DNA of 64,000 nt from Heligmosomoides polygyrus polygyrus (Eukaryota; Nematoda; Chromadorea; Rhabditida; Heligmosomidae): the NCBI GenBank assembly GCA_947396885.1, contig OX377202.1, positions 78,278,643 through 78,342,642 on the forward strand. The letters run 5' to 3'. The notes under the pieces were generated by a model that saw nothing but the letters and a program-made list of their open reading frames with translations, had not been told where the DNA came from and made no database searches. The stretch's first letter is position 1. Each line of letters begins with the position of its first letter. Shown one piece after another: positions 43,860-54,059 of this stretch. The translations under genes and the position numbers were made by a program.

Positions 43860-46800
43860 ATGGATCCGTCGGCTCCTCCGCCGTCATCTCCAACTCTCCA
43901 GGTTTCGGAGTTTGACGCCCCTAAGTCGGAGCCAGCTGATACTGCGACGCCGACGCCGACAACCACCGACGATCCTCACAGGATCGCCGCGGACGTACTC
44001 GCCGACCCCTTGAACAACGCCGCTGACCCACCCCTTGACGACGCGGTAGACTCGCTTTTCTCGCTCAAAGTCGGCGAAATTTCCCCGGTACACGAAACCT
44101 TGATGCCTCCGTTCTGCACTGTTCTGCTTCAGCCGCTGAAGGAGTGGCTAACGTGTCACAGGCAACGGTTGCGTATCTTATTCCACTTTGGGCTGATGTC
44201 CAATCGATGAACACATTCCAACCGGAGACTGTCACCGAAGGTACAATAACGAGGGTATACACAGACTACCACAACCACTTTTTTGCTCATCCTATCCTTT
44301 CCTTTTTCCAGTGGCCAACGATCGCTCCCCTGCTCCAGTCCTATCAGAGAGCACCTCAGCGGCCACCCAGATCGCTGTCGCGAGCGTGAACACTGCGCCT
44401 GCACTATCGCCCGACCACGATATGTTTTCTTTTTCCTTTCCCTCCCTTTTGGTTCTCTGCCCTTCTTTAATCCATATGATTGATATTGAAGTATCATTGG
44501 TCGAGGTTGGCACAGTACCCTCTTATGTTACAGATGCATCCTCTGCAACGCTCAGCCGGCTGTCTCTGAGAGAAGAGCCGCTGGCGAAGCCATCGTTCGC
44601 TGCCCTCGTCGCTCAAAAGCCTGAGCGTTTCTCTAACGAAGACGCGTTCGTATCCGCCGACGCCGGAATCTCCAGATCCCTCTTCATCGCGTCAGGTCGA
44701 TTCATCCCCACCTAAGCGCACTCGCCAGTAGCCTCCAACTCTGAAGCCTGGATCTCAACCTGAAATCCACACGCAACCGCCTGTCGACGTCCATCTGGAC
44801 AGGACGCTTGCCTGCCACCATAGCCGCTATGAAGGGCAACACCCCTGGGCCCACTACGTCACCCAGCGGCCGCCGTTGTCGAACGTAATCAAAGATACGG
44901 TTACGAGCGAAATGGTGCTCTCCGTCTATCGTCACCTCTCTCAGTGCGGTTACTTTGCGACGCGTTTTTTAAGGTCACTGTTCCCTGGCAAGTTCGTCGG
45001 ATCACCTGTTCCCTTCAACAGGATCCCCATCCCGGAGCTGATGCGACCGCATTAATGAGCCATAGCCTTCCGACGCCAAGCGGACCGCATCATCGACGAA
45101 CTCCGCAACCGTCGTTACCTCGATGTTGAACCAGCGAATCCTCGCACTCCGCCTGGTATCGCGCGTACAGCAGTGTGTCCTCCGGAAGCGTCAACGGAGT
45201 CCGCCCTGCTCTCTAACAGGTGGTCTCGAAATGATATGGTCAGGGAGGTGTTCTGAAAGTAAAGGACTTCTTTGTGCTCTGCCAGGACCACATGGAATTG
45301 CACTGCATCGTTCTGGACCAGTATTCGATCAACGCTTTAACACAAACTAGAGGATTTGACCGGACGCAACTGTCGGTGAAAGACCTAGTATGGGTTCTTT
45401 CGCTGCTTCCTACCCAACGAAGACGCGAGGATCCTGGAAACACGTTGCAGCATGCCCGCAAACCTCGCGCCACCGCTATGGAAACCAATCTGCCGTACTT
45501 CTTCCAGCCCCAAGAGTTTATTCTCGTCACACCACCTCGGAATAAGCGGATCGTACTCGGCATTGTTCTCTCAACGCCTCGGCGCGGACCAGAAGGGAAC
45601 CTCGTCAACGACATTCGCGTCGCGTTCGAAGGTTCGAAGGATGCAGTTATCGTGTCACCTCGCGTATGTGAATTTCCAATCGACGAGACAGTAAACGACC
45701 AACTTCTGTTCGCGGAAATCCGATGCAACGCCTCTTGCGCCGTCCGTTTCTCCAATATCTAAGGAGGCCCAACGTTGTCTCGTCAACGCCGAGTCCTCTA
45801 CGCATATCTGGATGATGGTCTCCATCCTCTCCGGTTTATTGATTCACGCAATCAGAGGAGGACTGGGTAGCTGATCGCGAAGGCTCCTTCCACAACAACT
45901 CCAGGAACCTTCGCGAAGCACGTCGCCGCATGGGCAAGATCTTTGGTGCTGCATGTGCTGCGTTATCCTCGGCGACGCACATAGTTATCCTCGGCGACGC
46001 ACAAAGCACACGGACCGTCACCACCGTAGTTGCGAGCCTGGATTCTTTCCCAATCCAGCTCCAAATTATCCTAAGAGATATCTCTGCTGAAAATGGATGG
46101 AGCACTCATCGTCCGACCGACGTTTGGTTCGGCAATTCCACTTTGCTGGCGCGAATGGCAATCGCGGAACCTGTCTTCAACTTCGAAAGCAGTACCCTCT
46201 CCGTTACGTTCCACTCGACGATTTCCTGCCATCAAGTCGTCGGCCGCATCATCAAGCGCGATGGCTAGATAGAGGACGCCGCTGTGCGCGTAAGGATATT
46301 TGCACGTCTGGGGCGCCCACCAGTCGGTAGCGACCCGCTGTTCGCGCTGCTGGCGGAGGAAAACATTCTCGGAAAAGCGGACCTGGACCTCTCTTGCCGA
46401 GCTAATGAAATTTTAGGCAGCTTTACATGGGTCCGGTTCGACAGCAGCCGCCTGTCCCCCTTCATCTTCAGCAACCTCCACCACCGACCGATGTCCGTCC
46501 GTCTCGATTCGGCAACGCTGGAGTTGCGAGCCGACCAAGTTCACGCGGTTCACATGGGAGACATGAATTTTCCCATACTCGCCATCCAAGCAGCGTTTGG
46601 AACCGGAAATGCACCCTGATTGCAGCTAGACTCGCGGCAGAGGACGCAAGTTCCATGGGGGTCGCCACGGCTACGACTGATGGAGCTATTCCTCAATTCA
46701 CGGGGACACTGCTTCGTCTGACAGATTACCAGCACCTCAATGTGCTTCGGTTTGTAGGAGATTCGGCGCTGATGGACGGATGGTCGAAGACCCCAGTCGA

Positions 46801-47766
46801 CCTAAACACCATCCTGCCCCGTCTTGCGGCCGACTACAGCGATCGCTAAGTCGCTGGCAGATCCTCACTTGCGAAATGTTCGCCGCGGGCCGCCGTCTGT
46901 GGAGACTGCGGTGTTCCATCCCGAGCAGACACTCCACCTGAATGACGATGAGTGGGAGAATTATCGCATAGCGGAGCGGGAGAACCCAGAACGGAGCAGG
47001 CGGTTAAGGTAATGTTCGAAGTGAGGCCACCAGCGATTCTCTGTCTCAATACAGCTTCCCTGCTCAACTGCGCCGGCACAACAGGGTTGTTCGCGCCGTA
47101 TTTCGAGGCCTGTTGCGTTATCCTCGGTGATGAAGCATCGCAGATACCGGAGCCGGTACTGGTTGCTACGACGTCCTGGTTCCCGAACGTGCGGCTGATC
47201 TACATTGGGAGCGTGAATCAACAGGAACCCAACGTAGGCTGTCCGCGTGCCTCGCGTACTGGTCCAGTCGCATCAGCCTCGTGAACCCAAAAAATGCCTC
47301 TCGTCTTGATTGATGTGAAGGGAAAGTCGCAGAAGGCGCCAGGAGGGTAGGATTACAACAGAGAAGAAGCGCAGTGCTGTCGTCATATAGTCTAAGGACT
47401 GATGGCTCGAGACATCCTGGCCGACAGGATCGCGGTGATCGTCTTCTACAAGTACGAACAACACCTCCTCGCACGGTATGTGGCGCAGCTAAGGTTGGCG
47501 CTGCACTCAGTAGACTCTATCCAGGGTCGTGAGGGCGACGTTAGCATCCTCCTCGCGACTAGGTCGGATGTCACGCGGGCGGCCGGTGGCTTCCTGGACG
47601 ACCACCTTCGCCTCAACATCGCCCTTACACGCTGCAAACACGCCAGTTCGTGCTCGGAAAGGTGGATGTCCTTCGAACGTTGCAGAATTGGGGAGGAGCT
47701 ATTGCGCGGGCCGAGGAACATGAAGTGATCGTCAGCACATCATCGCTGCTGGATCTCTTTCTGTAA
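43860..47766 (+). pseudogene. UPF1-like SF1 helicase relic (frameshifted)
   Basis: Many overlapping frames continue one protein from a Pro/Thr-rich N-terminus (43860) to a stop at about 47766 (..SSLLDLFL). Helicase motifs in order: FPILAIQAAFGTG at 46568-46608 (Walker A), with a one-base deletion so the Lys is in the next frame; VATATTDGAIPQF (motif Ia-like); GDEASQIPEP (motif II, 47126-47155); IYIGSVNQQEP (III); VDSIQGREGDVSILLATRS (V); and LRLNIALTRCKH (VI). Between motifs III and IV about 100 residues are missing (junction near 47280). The family (UPF1/AAA_12-type superfamily 1) unwinds RNA or DNA with ATP. At least eight frameshifts or stops make this copy non-functional. Confidence 0.82.
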
Positions 47767-47891
47767 GCTCATTTCCACAACCAAGACGGCGAGTTTCAAC
47801 TTATCTGCCTTCCCTTAGCCATGCGATGTGTTGCTCGAACACTGGACTTCATTACATCCGAGAGCGGACGTTTTTTGGAAAGGAGGGAGGT

Positions 47892-48152
47892 GTAAGGAAC
47901 CTAAGTCTCATGAGCCAAGAGTTCGATCAATACATCGTGAAGCCTTCAAATCCTGACTCAGAGACCGAAGCGCTGATTACAGGAAGCGTGCGCGGACGAG
48001 AAACGAGAAGGAGCGACGATCGACGACCCGGAGCATCTGCTGCCCATTACCTCGCCACTCTCGCCCTCACGGACCACTGCGCCCGAACGACAGTACTGAT
48101 CCCCATTCCTGTACCACAATAAACTATTATATTCCGCTACGTGTATCTTACT
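47892..48152 (+). repeat. About 250-bp dispersed repeat (copy 2 of 2)
   Basis: A diverged copy of 28716-28966, ending CACAATAAACTATTATATTC. It is followed at once by a (TA)n run. Confidence 0.7.
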
Positions 48153-48255
48153 ATATATATATATATATATATATCCATATATATCCATATATATCCATAT
48201 ATATTCATATATATATATGAATATATATTCATATATATATTCATATATATATTCT
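48153..48255. repeat. TATATC/TATTCA microsatellite at LINE 3' end
   Basis: Alternating (TATATCCA)n and (ATATATTC)n. On the minus strand it forms the 3' tail of the adjoining LINE fragment, as seen for RTE-type elements. Confidence 0.85.
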
Positions 48256-48761
48256 TCTTTTTCAGCGTTTCTTCCGCTTCGTCGCAGGATCCACTCTTCT
48301 GGTGTCGCACGCCACCTTTCCCGATCCTGCGCTTGATCAGGGTGGACGCCAGCTACTTTCATGTCCGTGTATGACGTATCGGACCAACGCTGCTTCTGGC
48401 GTCCTCTAGGCCGCTTTCCAGATACTTCCAACTCAAGGCCTATCTTGCGGACGCTCCCTTCTTTCCCACGCACAACGTGGCCGTACCATCGCATGCGAGC
48501 TTCACGCATCTTGCCAGCTACCGACGCGACACCGAACTTCTGCCGAATGGCATCGCTTCGGATGCGGTCCATGCGTGTGATTCCAGCCGTCCAGCGCAGC
48601 ATTTTCGTCTCCATGACGCTGATGCGCGTTTCAACCTCCTTAGTCGCAGGCCAACACTCAGCGCCGTACATCGCTACCGGCCGGACGACTAAGGTTGTCC
48701 CATAAGTCTTCGCCGTTTTTTTCAACGATTCACTGCAGATTTCGACGGTGGTCTCTTGCAT
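48256..48761 (-). mobile_element. LINE 3' fragment (RT C-terminal region)
   Basis: The minus frame from 48761 encodes the region after RT: MYGAECWPATKEVE, METKMLRWTAGITRMDRIR, MRWYGHVVRG, RPRGRQKQRW and the end ..RNAEKEE. The same protein is encoded, in decayed form, on the plus strand at 56902-57485. The endonuclease and RT core are absent (5' truncation). The frame is open over about 170 codons before running into the microsatellite. Confidence 0.88.
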
Positions 48762-48952
48762 AGCGCTGCATAGTTTTCGAAAGAGAATGAATCGCTCTAT
48801 CAGAACTTGTGTTGCATTTCTTTTTTCATCATGAATTTTGTCAATTTTTAGGTCGTTAAAGTGAAAAGTGAAAAAGTAGCCATTTGCGCACTTGTTCTCT
48901 CCGCTTAGTTTTGTAATTTTTGTGCAGTTTTTTATAACATTTAGAAGACAAT

Positions 48953-49455
48953 GTTCTGTGCTACAAGAATATGTGTTGGTCTTATTTGTTCATTTGTCCT
49001 TTATTGATTTTTAGGTCATCAAATTGGGACGTCCGAAGGAGGGTGGTTGTTTTTGCCGACAGCTCCTGCTCTGTGGTTGGACTTTTTGGGTTGGTGTTAT
49101 ATGTCATTTGCAAGAAAATGTCTTGGTCTATAAGAATATGTGTCGCTTTTATTGATTTCTTTTTAATATCAACAAAATGCCAGAAAGAAAAATCGTCCTC
49201 ACCAACAGCTCCTTCTCCTTCTTCAGTTGTTGATATTCGACAGAAATCAGCGTGAGCCAATAAACGCGGCACAAATTCTTACTGAGCAAGGCATCCTCTT
49301 CCAAACGTCATAATACCAAAAAAGTCACACAGAACCGGAGTTTTGGTAAAAATTCGGACGGAAAAGTCGGAGTTCCCAATTTGATGGCCTAAAAATCAAT
49401 AAAGGGCAAGTGAGAAAACAGGACCAACACATATTCTTGTGGCACAGAACATTAT
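48953..49455. repeat. About 500-bp element with about 80-bp inverted repeats
   Basis: The left arm TGTTCTGTGCTACAAGAATA...CTTTATTGATTTTTAGGTC (48953-49030) and right arm (49377-49455) are inverted copies. The word AAGAATATGTGT also recurs inside at 49132. No ORF. It may have inserted at the edge of the LINE fragment that begins at 49452. Confidence 0.7.
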
Positions 49456-50451
49456 GTTCCAAATGCTATATGCTTCAACGCCTTCTTGCGGTCCATGGGA
49501 AGATGGCCGTTCTCATTATTGGTACTGAAAAACTTCTCAATATCCTTTATCTGCCGATGGCGATTCTTAGCAAGTTGGTATGGATACCGCTCGCCATCGC
49601 GTGACTCGAGCTTCTCGTTGACATCTCCATAATGAGTGGCTTTTGCAACAACCAAGGCAGCTTCCCTCGCTTCTTGGTACTTCGCCAGCTTTACAAATCG
49701 CGTCGGTCGCTTTCGCAAGTCGTGACTGTCGACGAAACTAACGAACGCAAAAAATTATAGCTGCTTCTTTCTCTTTCATTCGCTACCACTTGATTCTAGC
49801 TGCACAGCAACGCTCAGTCTGCTTCAGCCTCGGAGGGGCGATCTTCAAAGTGCAGATCAGCGGTCGGTGCTGTGGCGCTACCTTCTCGTACGGCACGATC
49901 TTCGCGTCTGCGACAAGACTCCTGTCGCGATCTCTCACAAGGATAAAGTCTATTTTAGTCTTGGTACTCCCTCCGTAATACGAGATAAGGTGCGAGTCGC
50001 GTTTTCGGAAGACGGTGTTCACAATGGTGAAATATGCGACTCCGCATACTCAAGAATACGCTCACCATCGGCGTTACGAGACCCGTATCCGAAACCACCA
50101 TGATAGCTGTACCCGCCTTTCGTAGCACCTACGTGCTAATTAAGGTCACCAGCGGTTAGGATAACATATTGCGATAGTACCTCTGCTGTTTTCATCAAAT
50201 AAGTTCCAAACTCATCCTTGGCTTCATCGAAGCAGCCAGTCTACGGATCATACGCAGAGAAGAAGTGATAGAGTCGCTCCATAGCGGAGAAAAAAACGAT
50301 CCTCATCAATCGATCGTCAGAGCACTCGACGCTTACAATCGAGTCACGAAATCGTTCGGAGACGATTACACTAACACCACTGGTGGTCCCGGGAATTCCA
50401 CATAGAACGGCCTTGGAGCCTCGTCCTATGTCCTTTGACTTGCAGCAGGAT
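49452..50451 (-). pseudogene. RTE-type LINE endonuclease and pre-RT region, decayed
   Basis: Read on the minus strand. From the gap edge, GTTSGVSVIVSERFRDSI belongs to the AP-type endonuclease (NGVAV block). Next come ILTAGDLN (catalytic GDLN), FRKRDSHLISYY and TKIDFILVRDRD (the ..IDY(I/L)L block), and APQHRPLICTL with the catalytic SDH replaced by PQHR, as usual in RTE relatives. Then comes the pre-RT segment REAALVVAKATHYGDV, ERYPYQLAKNRHRQIKDIE and ENGHLPMDRKKAL. Frames change at least four times. The RT domain is missing beyond 49452 and the N-terminus falls in the gap. Confidence 0.85.
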
Positions 50452-50651
50452 NNNNNNNNNNNNNNNNNNNNNNNNNNNNNNNNNNNNNNNNNNNNNNNNN
50501 NNNNNNNNNNNNNNNNNNNNNNNNNNNNNNNNNNNNNNNNNNNNNNNNNNNNNNNNNNNNNNNNNNNNNNNNNNNNNNNNNNNNNNNNNNNNNNNNNNNN
50601 NNNNNNNNNNNNNNNNNNNNNNNNNNNNNNNNNNNNNNNNNNNNNNNNNNN
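50452..50651. other. Assembly gap (200 N)
   Basis: A 200-N placeholder inside the LINE endonuclease region. Sequence beyond it (50652 on) does not continue the LINE but reads as a Penelope-type terminal segment, so two different repeats may be joined across the gap. Confidence 0.97.
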
Positions 50652-50910
50652 CTTCGCAACTCCCATATCTGATCTTGTCTCACTTTTCCCTAAGAAAAGT
50701 ATTCTGTGGAATGAAATGATGTTTGAGCGAGTAGTTCTGCGAATGTTTCCGACTTTTCCAGGCTCCGAAGAAGGCGAAACTCGCCGAAACGTCAGCCTAA
50801 TAAAAGACGTTAACAATCTTGGTGAACAGCTCAAGAACACTGCATCGATAATCAGGAACGTCATGCCAAGATTCATTGAAAGTCGAACCTGGGCAGTACT
50901 ACGTATGTGA
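50652..50910 (+). mobile_element. Penelope-like terminal segment (partial)
   Basis: A short open frame with no domain. It contains the hammerhead-like motif at 50760-50798, followed by TAATAAAAGACG, reminiscent of TAAATAAAGGTCC after the motif in the 6.1 kb element. The sequence is otherwise different, so this would be a second PLE family. Confidence 0.45.
50760..50798 (+). ncRNA. Hammerhead-like motif, second family
   Basis: Stem I AGGCT (50760-50764) pairs with AGCCT (50794-50798). Between them are CGAAGA, one unpaired A, a GGCG/CGCC hairpin with an AAACT-type loop, GAAAC and GTC. The layout equals 6100-6136, but both stems use different bases, i.e. covariation. The core has C in place of T in CTGAAGA, which may lower activity. 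Confidence 0.5.
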
Positions 50911-51006
50911 AGTATATAGTATGTGAAGTCTAGATTCAGCTAAATGATTGTTTTCAATCTTCCTTCTTTGTTTCCAAAACTTTCGTTGCTCTGACAAATA
51001 ATTAAT

Positions 51007-51473
51007 TTAGGAGATCTTCCTACACATCGGATGTCGGAACTGGGAGAAATTGGATGGCGAGGCATCATTGGGAGAGGACCTAGCGCAGGAGAAATTGAGT
51101 TGTCAACATCTTGTTTGCGGTTGGGATGACCTCGACTTCTCCTCGGTAGGACATCGGGAAACTCCATGATTTCAATGAAAATTTCCTTTGTGAGAGTTTA
51201 ACGAGCAAAATTAATTGCTTCGTAGTTAGGGCAAGTCATGTTGCTTACCATTAGCACCTCTGTAGCTGTTTTGAACAGCTTTCGAGTAATTATGTGTGTG
51301 TTTCTTCAGATAATGTTCAAAACGAAAATGCTGGATTCTGACAACGTGGCACCTGCATCCGCTCAAGGAAACCGGCGGAGAAAAATCGTTCATTTTCAAG
51401 ATCTTGAACAAGTAATAAGTTGTATAGTTAGCTGTCTTTACAAAAAATTTCTAACGCAGATTGAAATCTGAAT
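51007..51473 (+). CDS. Candidate 3' exons of an unidentified host gene
   Basis: The most convincing exon is 51310-51411 (34 codons; ..RRRKIVHFQDLEQ), bounded by TTTCTTCAG and GTAATAAG. After a 51-nt intron (acceptor AACGCAG) it joins a tiny exon IEI plus stop, ending near 51473. An earlier piece, about 51010-51120, reads DLPTHRMSELGEIGWRGIIG in one frame after TTTAG. No family recognised. The link between the pieces is inferred. Confidence 0.35.
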
Positions 51474-51479
51474 TACTAG

Positions 51480-52240
51480 ATGTAAGTACACCAAAATTCC
51501 GAACCCCGAGCGTTCTGCAGGTCAATGCCTTTGAGCACGTAGATTGGAAAATAGGAGCTTAGGGTGCACTTCAATTCATGAGCAATTTTAGACACAACGA
51601 GAAGTTCCCAGTCATCTGTTCATTTTTCAATTAAACGATTAGTATCTTGTACCTCACACAAGCACCATTTGTCTACATAAATGTTAGTGTGCTTTATATA
51701 TTTGACTCCAAACATATAAATAGGATCAGGAAGCTCGAAAGTGTTCTGTAAAAAAGCAGCGGTGGCAAAACATCTCCTTGAGGGACCCTGCTGCTCCAAG
51801 AGTAATCGACCCAACTCTGTCTTGAAACCTTCTATCTGAGGGGAAAGTCCTTGATCGGTCTGCCACCATGGGGTGGATTCCAACTGTCTTCCTTTTGAAC
51901 AACAGCTTTTACTGTTGAAATCCTTATAAACGTCAAAAATACTTTGTGGGTTTACACAGCAGTTTTTATTCATTTATTTATTTTTGTGTGGGGGAGAGGA
52001 AGAAGTTGCATAGGCGCATAAGAGTTCAGGTTACATTGAATGAAAGGGGGAGATGAGCTTAGCGCGGGACACATCCTTTCATTTGCAGTATGGCGCACCA
52101 ATAAAGTAGGCTATGCTTGTAATACTTCGAAAGCATGTGCGGTCGAGAAAATAAGCTTTCTTTATTGCTATGTAGAACAGTTTTCTCCTCTGTTCCATGT
52201 TACTCTGGATTTTATTATGAGGAAAGAGGTGAAGAAAGAG
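51480..52240. other. No gene supported
   Basis: A 117-codon minus ORF (51973-51620) with GRLLLEQQGPSRRCFATAAF is the only notable frame. It shows no known motif and no clear splice pattern. Confidence 0.3.
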
Positions 52241-52242
52241 GC

Positions 52243-52990
52243 ATCAAGTGGAGCAGGTAACATCTCTTGACAGACTTCGACTTAGCAGGCGGTGGGACTT
52301 CGTAGCCGAGAATAGCTATTCACTGCAACAGGCGACCACAAACCTTGCGAACGAGCTAAGAAGGGGGGGGGGGGAACTACGATTAAGCCCGGACAAATCA
52401 AAGTCAAGCGTGAATCAATGTCGAGGCGTCACTTCTCGAAACTGTTTAGAAGTGCACATATCGCGGAAATACTGTGTCATGAGAAGGGAATGTGGAATCA
52501 GAAATACTAGCGAGGATTGTTAAGGCGACTTCTGTGTTTCGGGAGTTTGGACCAATCTGAAGCTTATCATCCATCGTGCTGAATATCAAGCTGCGACTTC
52601 ACCACACAACTGTCGTCACCGTTGTTGCCTACGCGAGTGAAACATGGGCGATATCTGTGAAGTGCGCAAAAATGCGCAAAAAGCTAAACGCATTCCACCG
52701 GAGATGTCTTCGACGGATATTGAGAGCAAGACATACACACCGCGTAACCAACAGCAAAGTCCTGAACCGGATCGGAATAAATAGCGTCTCTACATTAATT
52801 GTGCAAAGACGTCTACGCCTCGCAGGTCACGTACTGCGAATGCCCGAGCATCGATATCCTCGAGTGGCCATATGGTGGATTTCTGAAGGGGAGAGCAGAG
52901 CCCACTGTTGTCCGAGAAAACTCGAGCGCTCAAAAAGGACGTTTAACTACTAGATATTTCTAGAGACGAAAGTGAAAATAGACACAAGAC
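52243..52990 (+). pseudogene. Decayed LINE RT C-terminal fragment
   Basis: The first part (52248-52523) retains the region around the RT catalytic box in altered form (VTSLDRLRLSRRWDFVAENS, where FADDI is expected) and LQQATTNLANELRR and LRLSPDKSK. After a frame change, 52576-52953 gives VAYASETWAISVKCAKMRKK, FHRRCLRRIL, RRLRLAGHVLRMPEHRYPR. The order is that of nematode non-LTR elements. A poly-G run (52363-52373) sits inside and may cause the frame break. It is a different subfamily from the 10.8 and 48.3 kb fragments. Confidence 0.82.
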
Positions 52991-53089
52991 AGGCATCAGA
53001 GAAAAAGTCTCGTTTCCCGATATGCTCAACAAAATGGGAGGAGTTATCCTACTATATGTAATCGACTAATGCCACGTGTCCGCCACGAA

Positions 53090-54055
53090 GAGGTGGGACA
53101 GAAGTCAAGAGATGGCTACAACAGTGTGGCGTATGCCAGCCGGGTTTTCTTTCAGCTTAACCATGGGAGATTGCTGGCGAACTATATCCTTGGCGGCGGA
53201 TCAGCAAAGTTTACGATATATTCAGGGGAAACGCGTCAGGGTAAGGATGGGGTTCAAGTGCAGAACGCAGGAATTTAGAAGACGTGTCGCAGGCGTCGTC
53301 CAATGTGCGTTGGGATTCAGAAGACGTGCCGCAGACGTCGTACAACGTGCGTTGGATTCAGAAGACGTGCCCTTGACGTCGCCCAATGTGCGTTGGGGAT
53401 TCCGAGTAAGAAGACCAGTAGGAGGGGACATTGAGGTTGAAATCAGCAAAGGGGAACCACTAGAGGGGAATAAGGGGACCATACCAGTTTCCCTCAATAT
53501 CGCCCAATGAGCCCCGGGTTTGTGAAAACGTGTCATAGACATCGTGGCAACGTGGTGACACGTGAGTTGGGGCTCAGTATCACATGTGAGTGCTTGACTG
53601 ACTCTCACTCTCACCAGCATATAGGTAAGGAAGTATTAGCGGGGAGGGGGGGGGGGAGGGGGAGGTGGGGGTGACTATGGGATTCGGAGGAGTCGATCAA
53701 TACCGATTAATTTTAATTATTTTTCTGCAGATTAAGCACCTCGGATTGGGTCTCTCAATGTCTGTCTCTCGCCACATAGAGAACGGTCACTTCGGAGAAT
53801 AAATCGTGTATATGCGATAGAGGGTGGATGGACTTCATAGGAGCTGCGGAAATTCTGACCTACCATATCCCGCTGCACTAATAGATACAATAGAACCATT
53901 TTTACTGAATGTAAAAGTTACTAAAAGTAAGAAGGCGCAAATAAGAAAGAAGGAAGATAGGGGTTGTTCTATTCGGAGGTGCGGGGTTTGGAGGCGAAGC
54001 CCCCATCAGGACGTTTGGCGGGCGGACGCTAGGCCGCTGAGCGTCTGGTGTATAA
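53090..54055 (+). repeat. Dispersed repeat with minisatellite and terminal hairpins (copy 2)
   Basis: The same order as 6892-8545: about 50-bp minisatellite units (53270-53400; ATTCAGAAGACGTGCC..GACGTCG), purine-rich segment, poly-G (53640-53670), GGATTCGGAGGA..., and a 3' end with TTTGGAGGCGAAGCCCCCAT and GACGTTTGGCGG..GCGTCTGG hairpins. Shorter than copy 1 in the middle. Confidence 0.6.
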
Positions 54056-54059
54056 CTAA

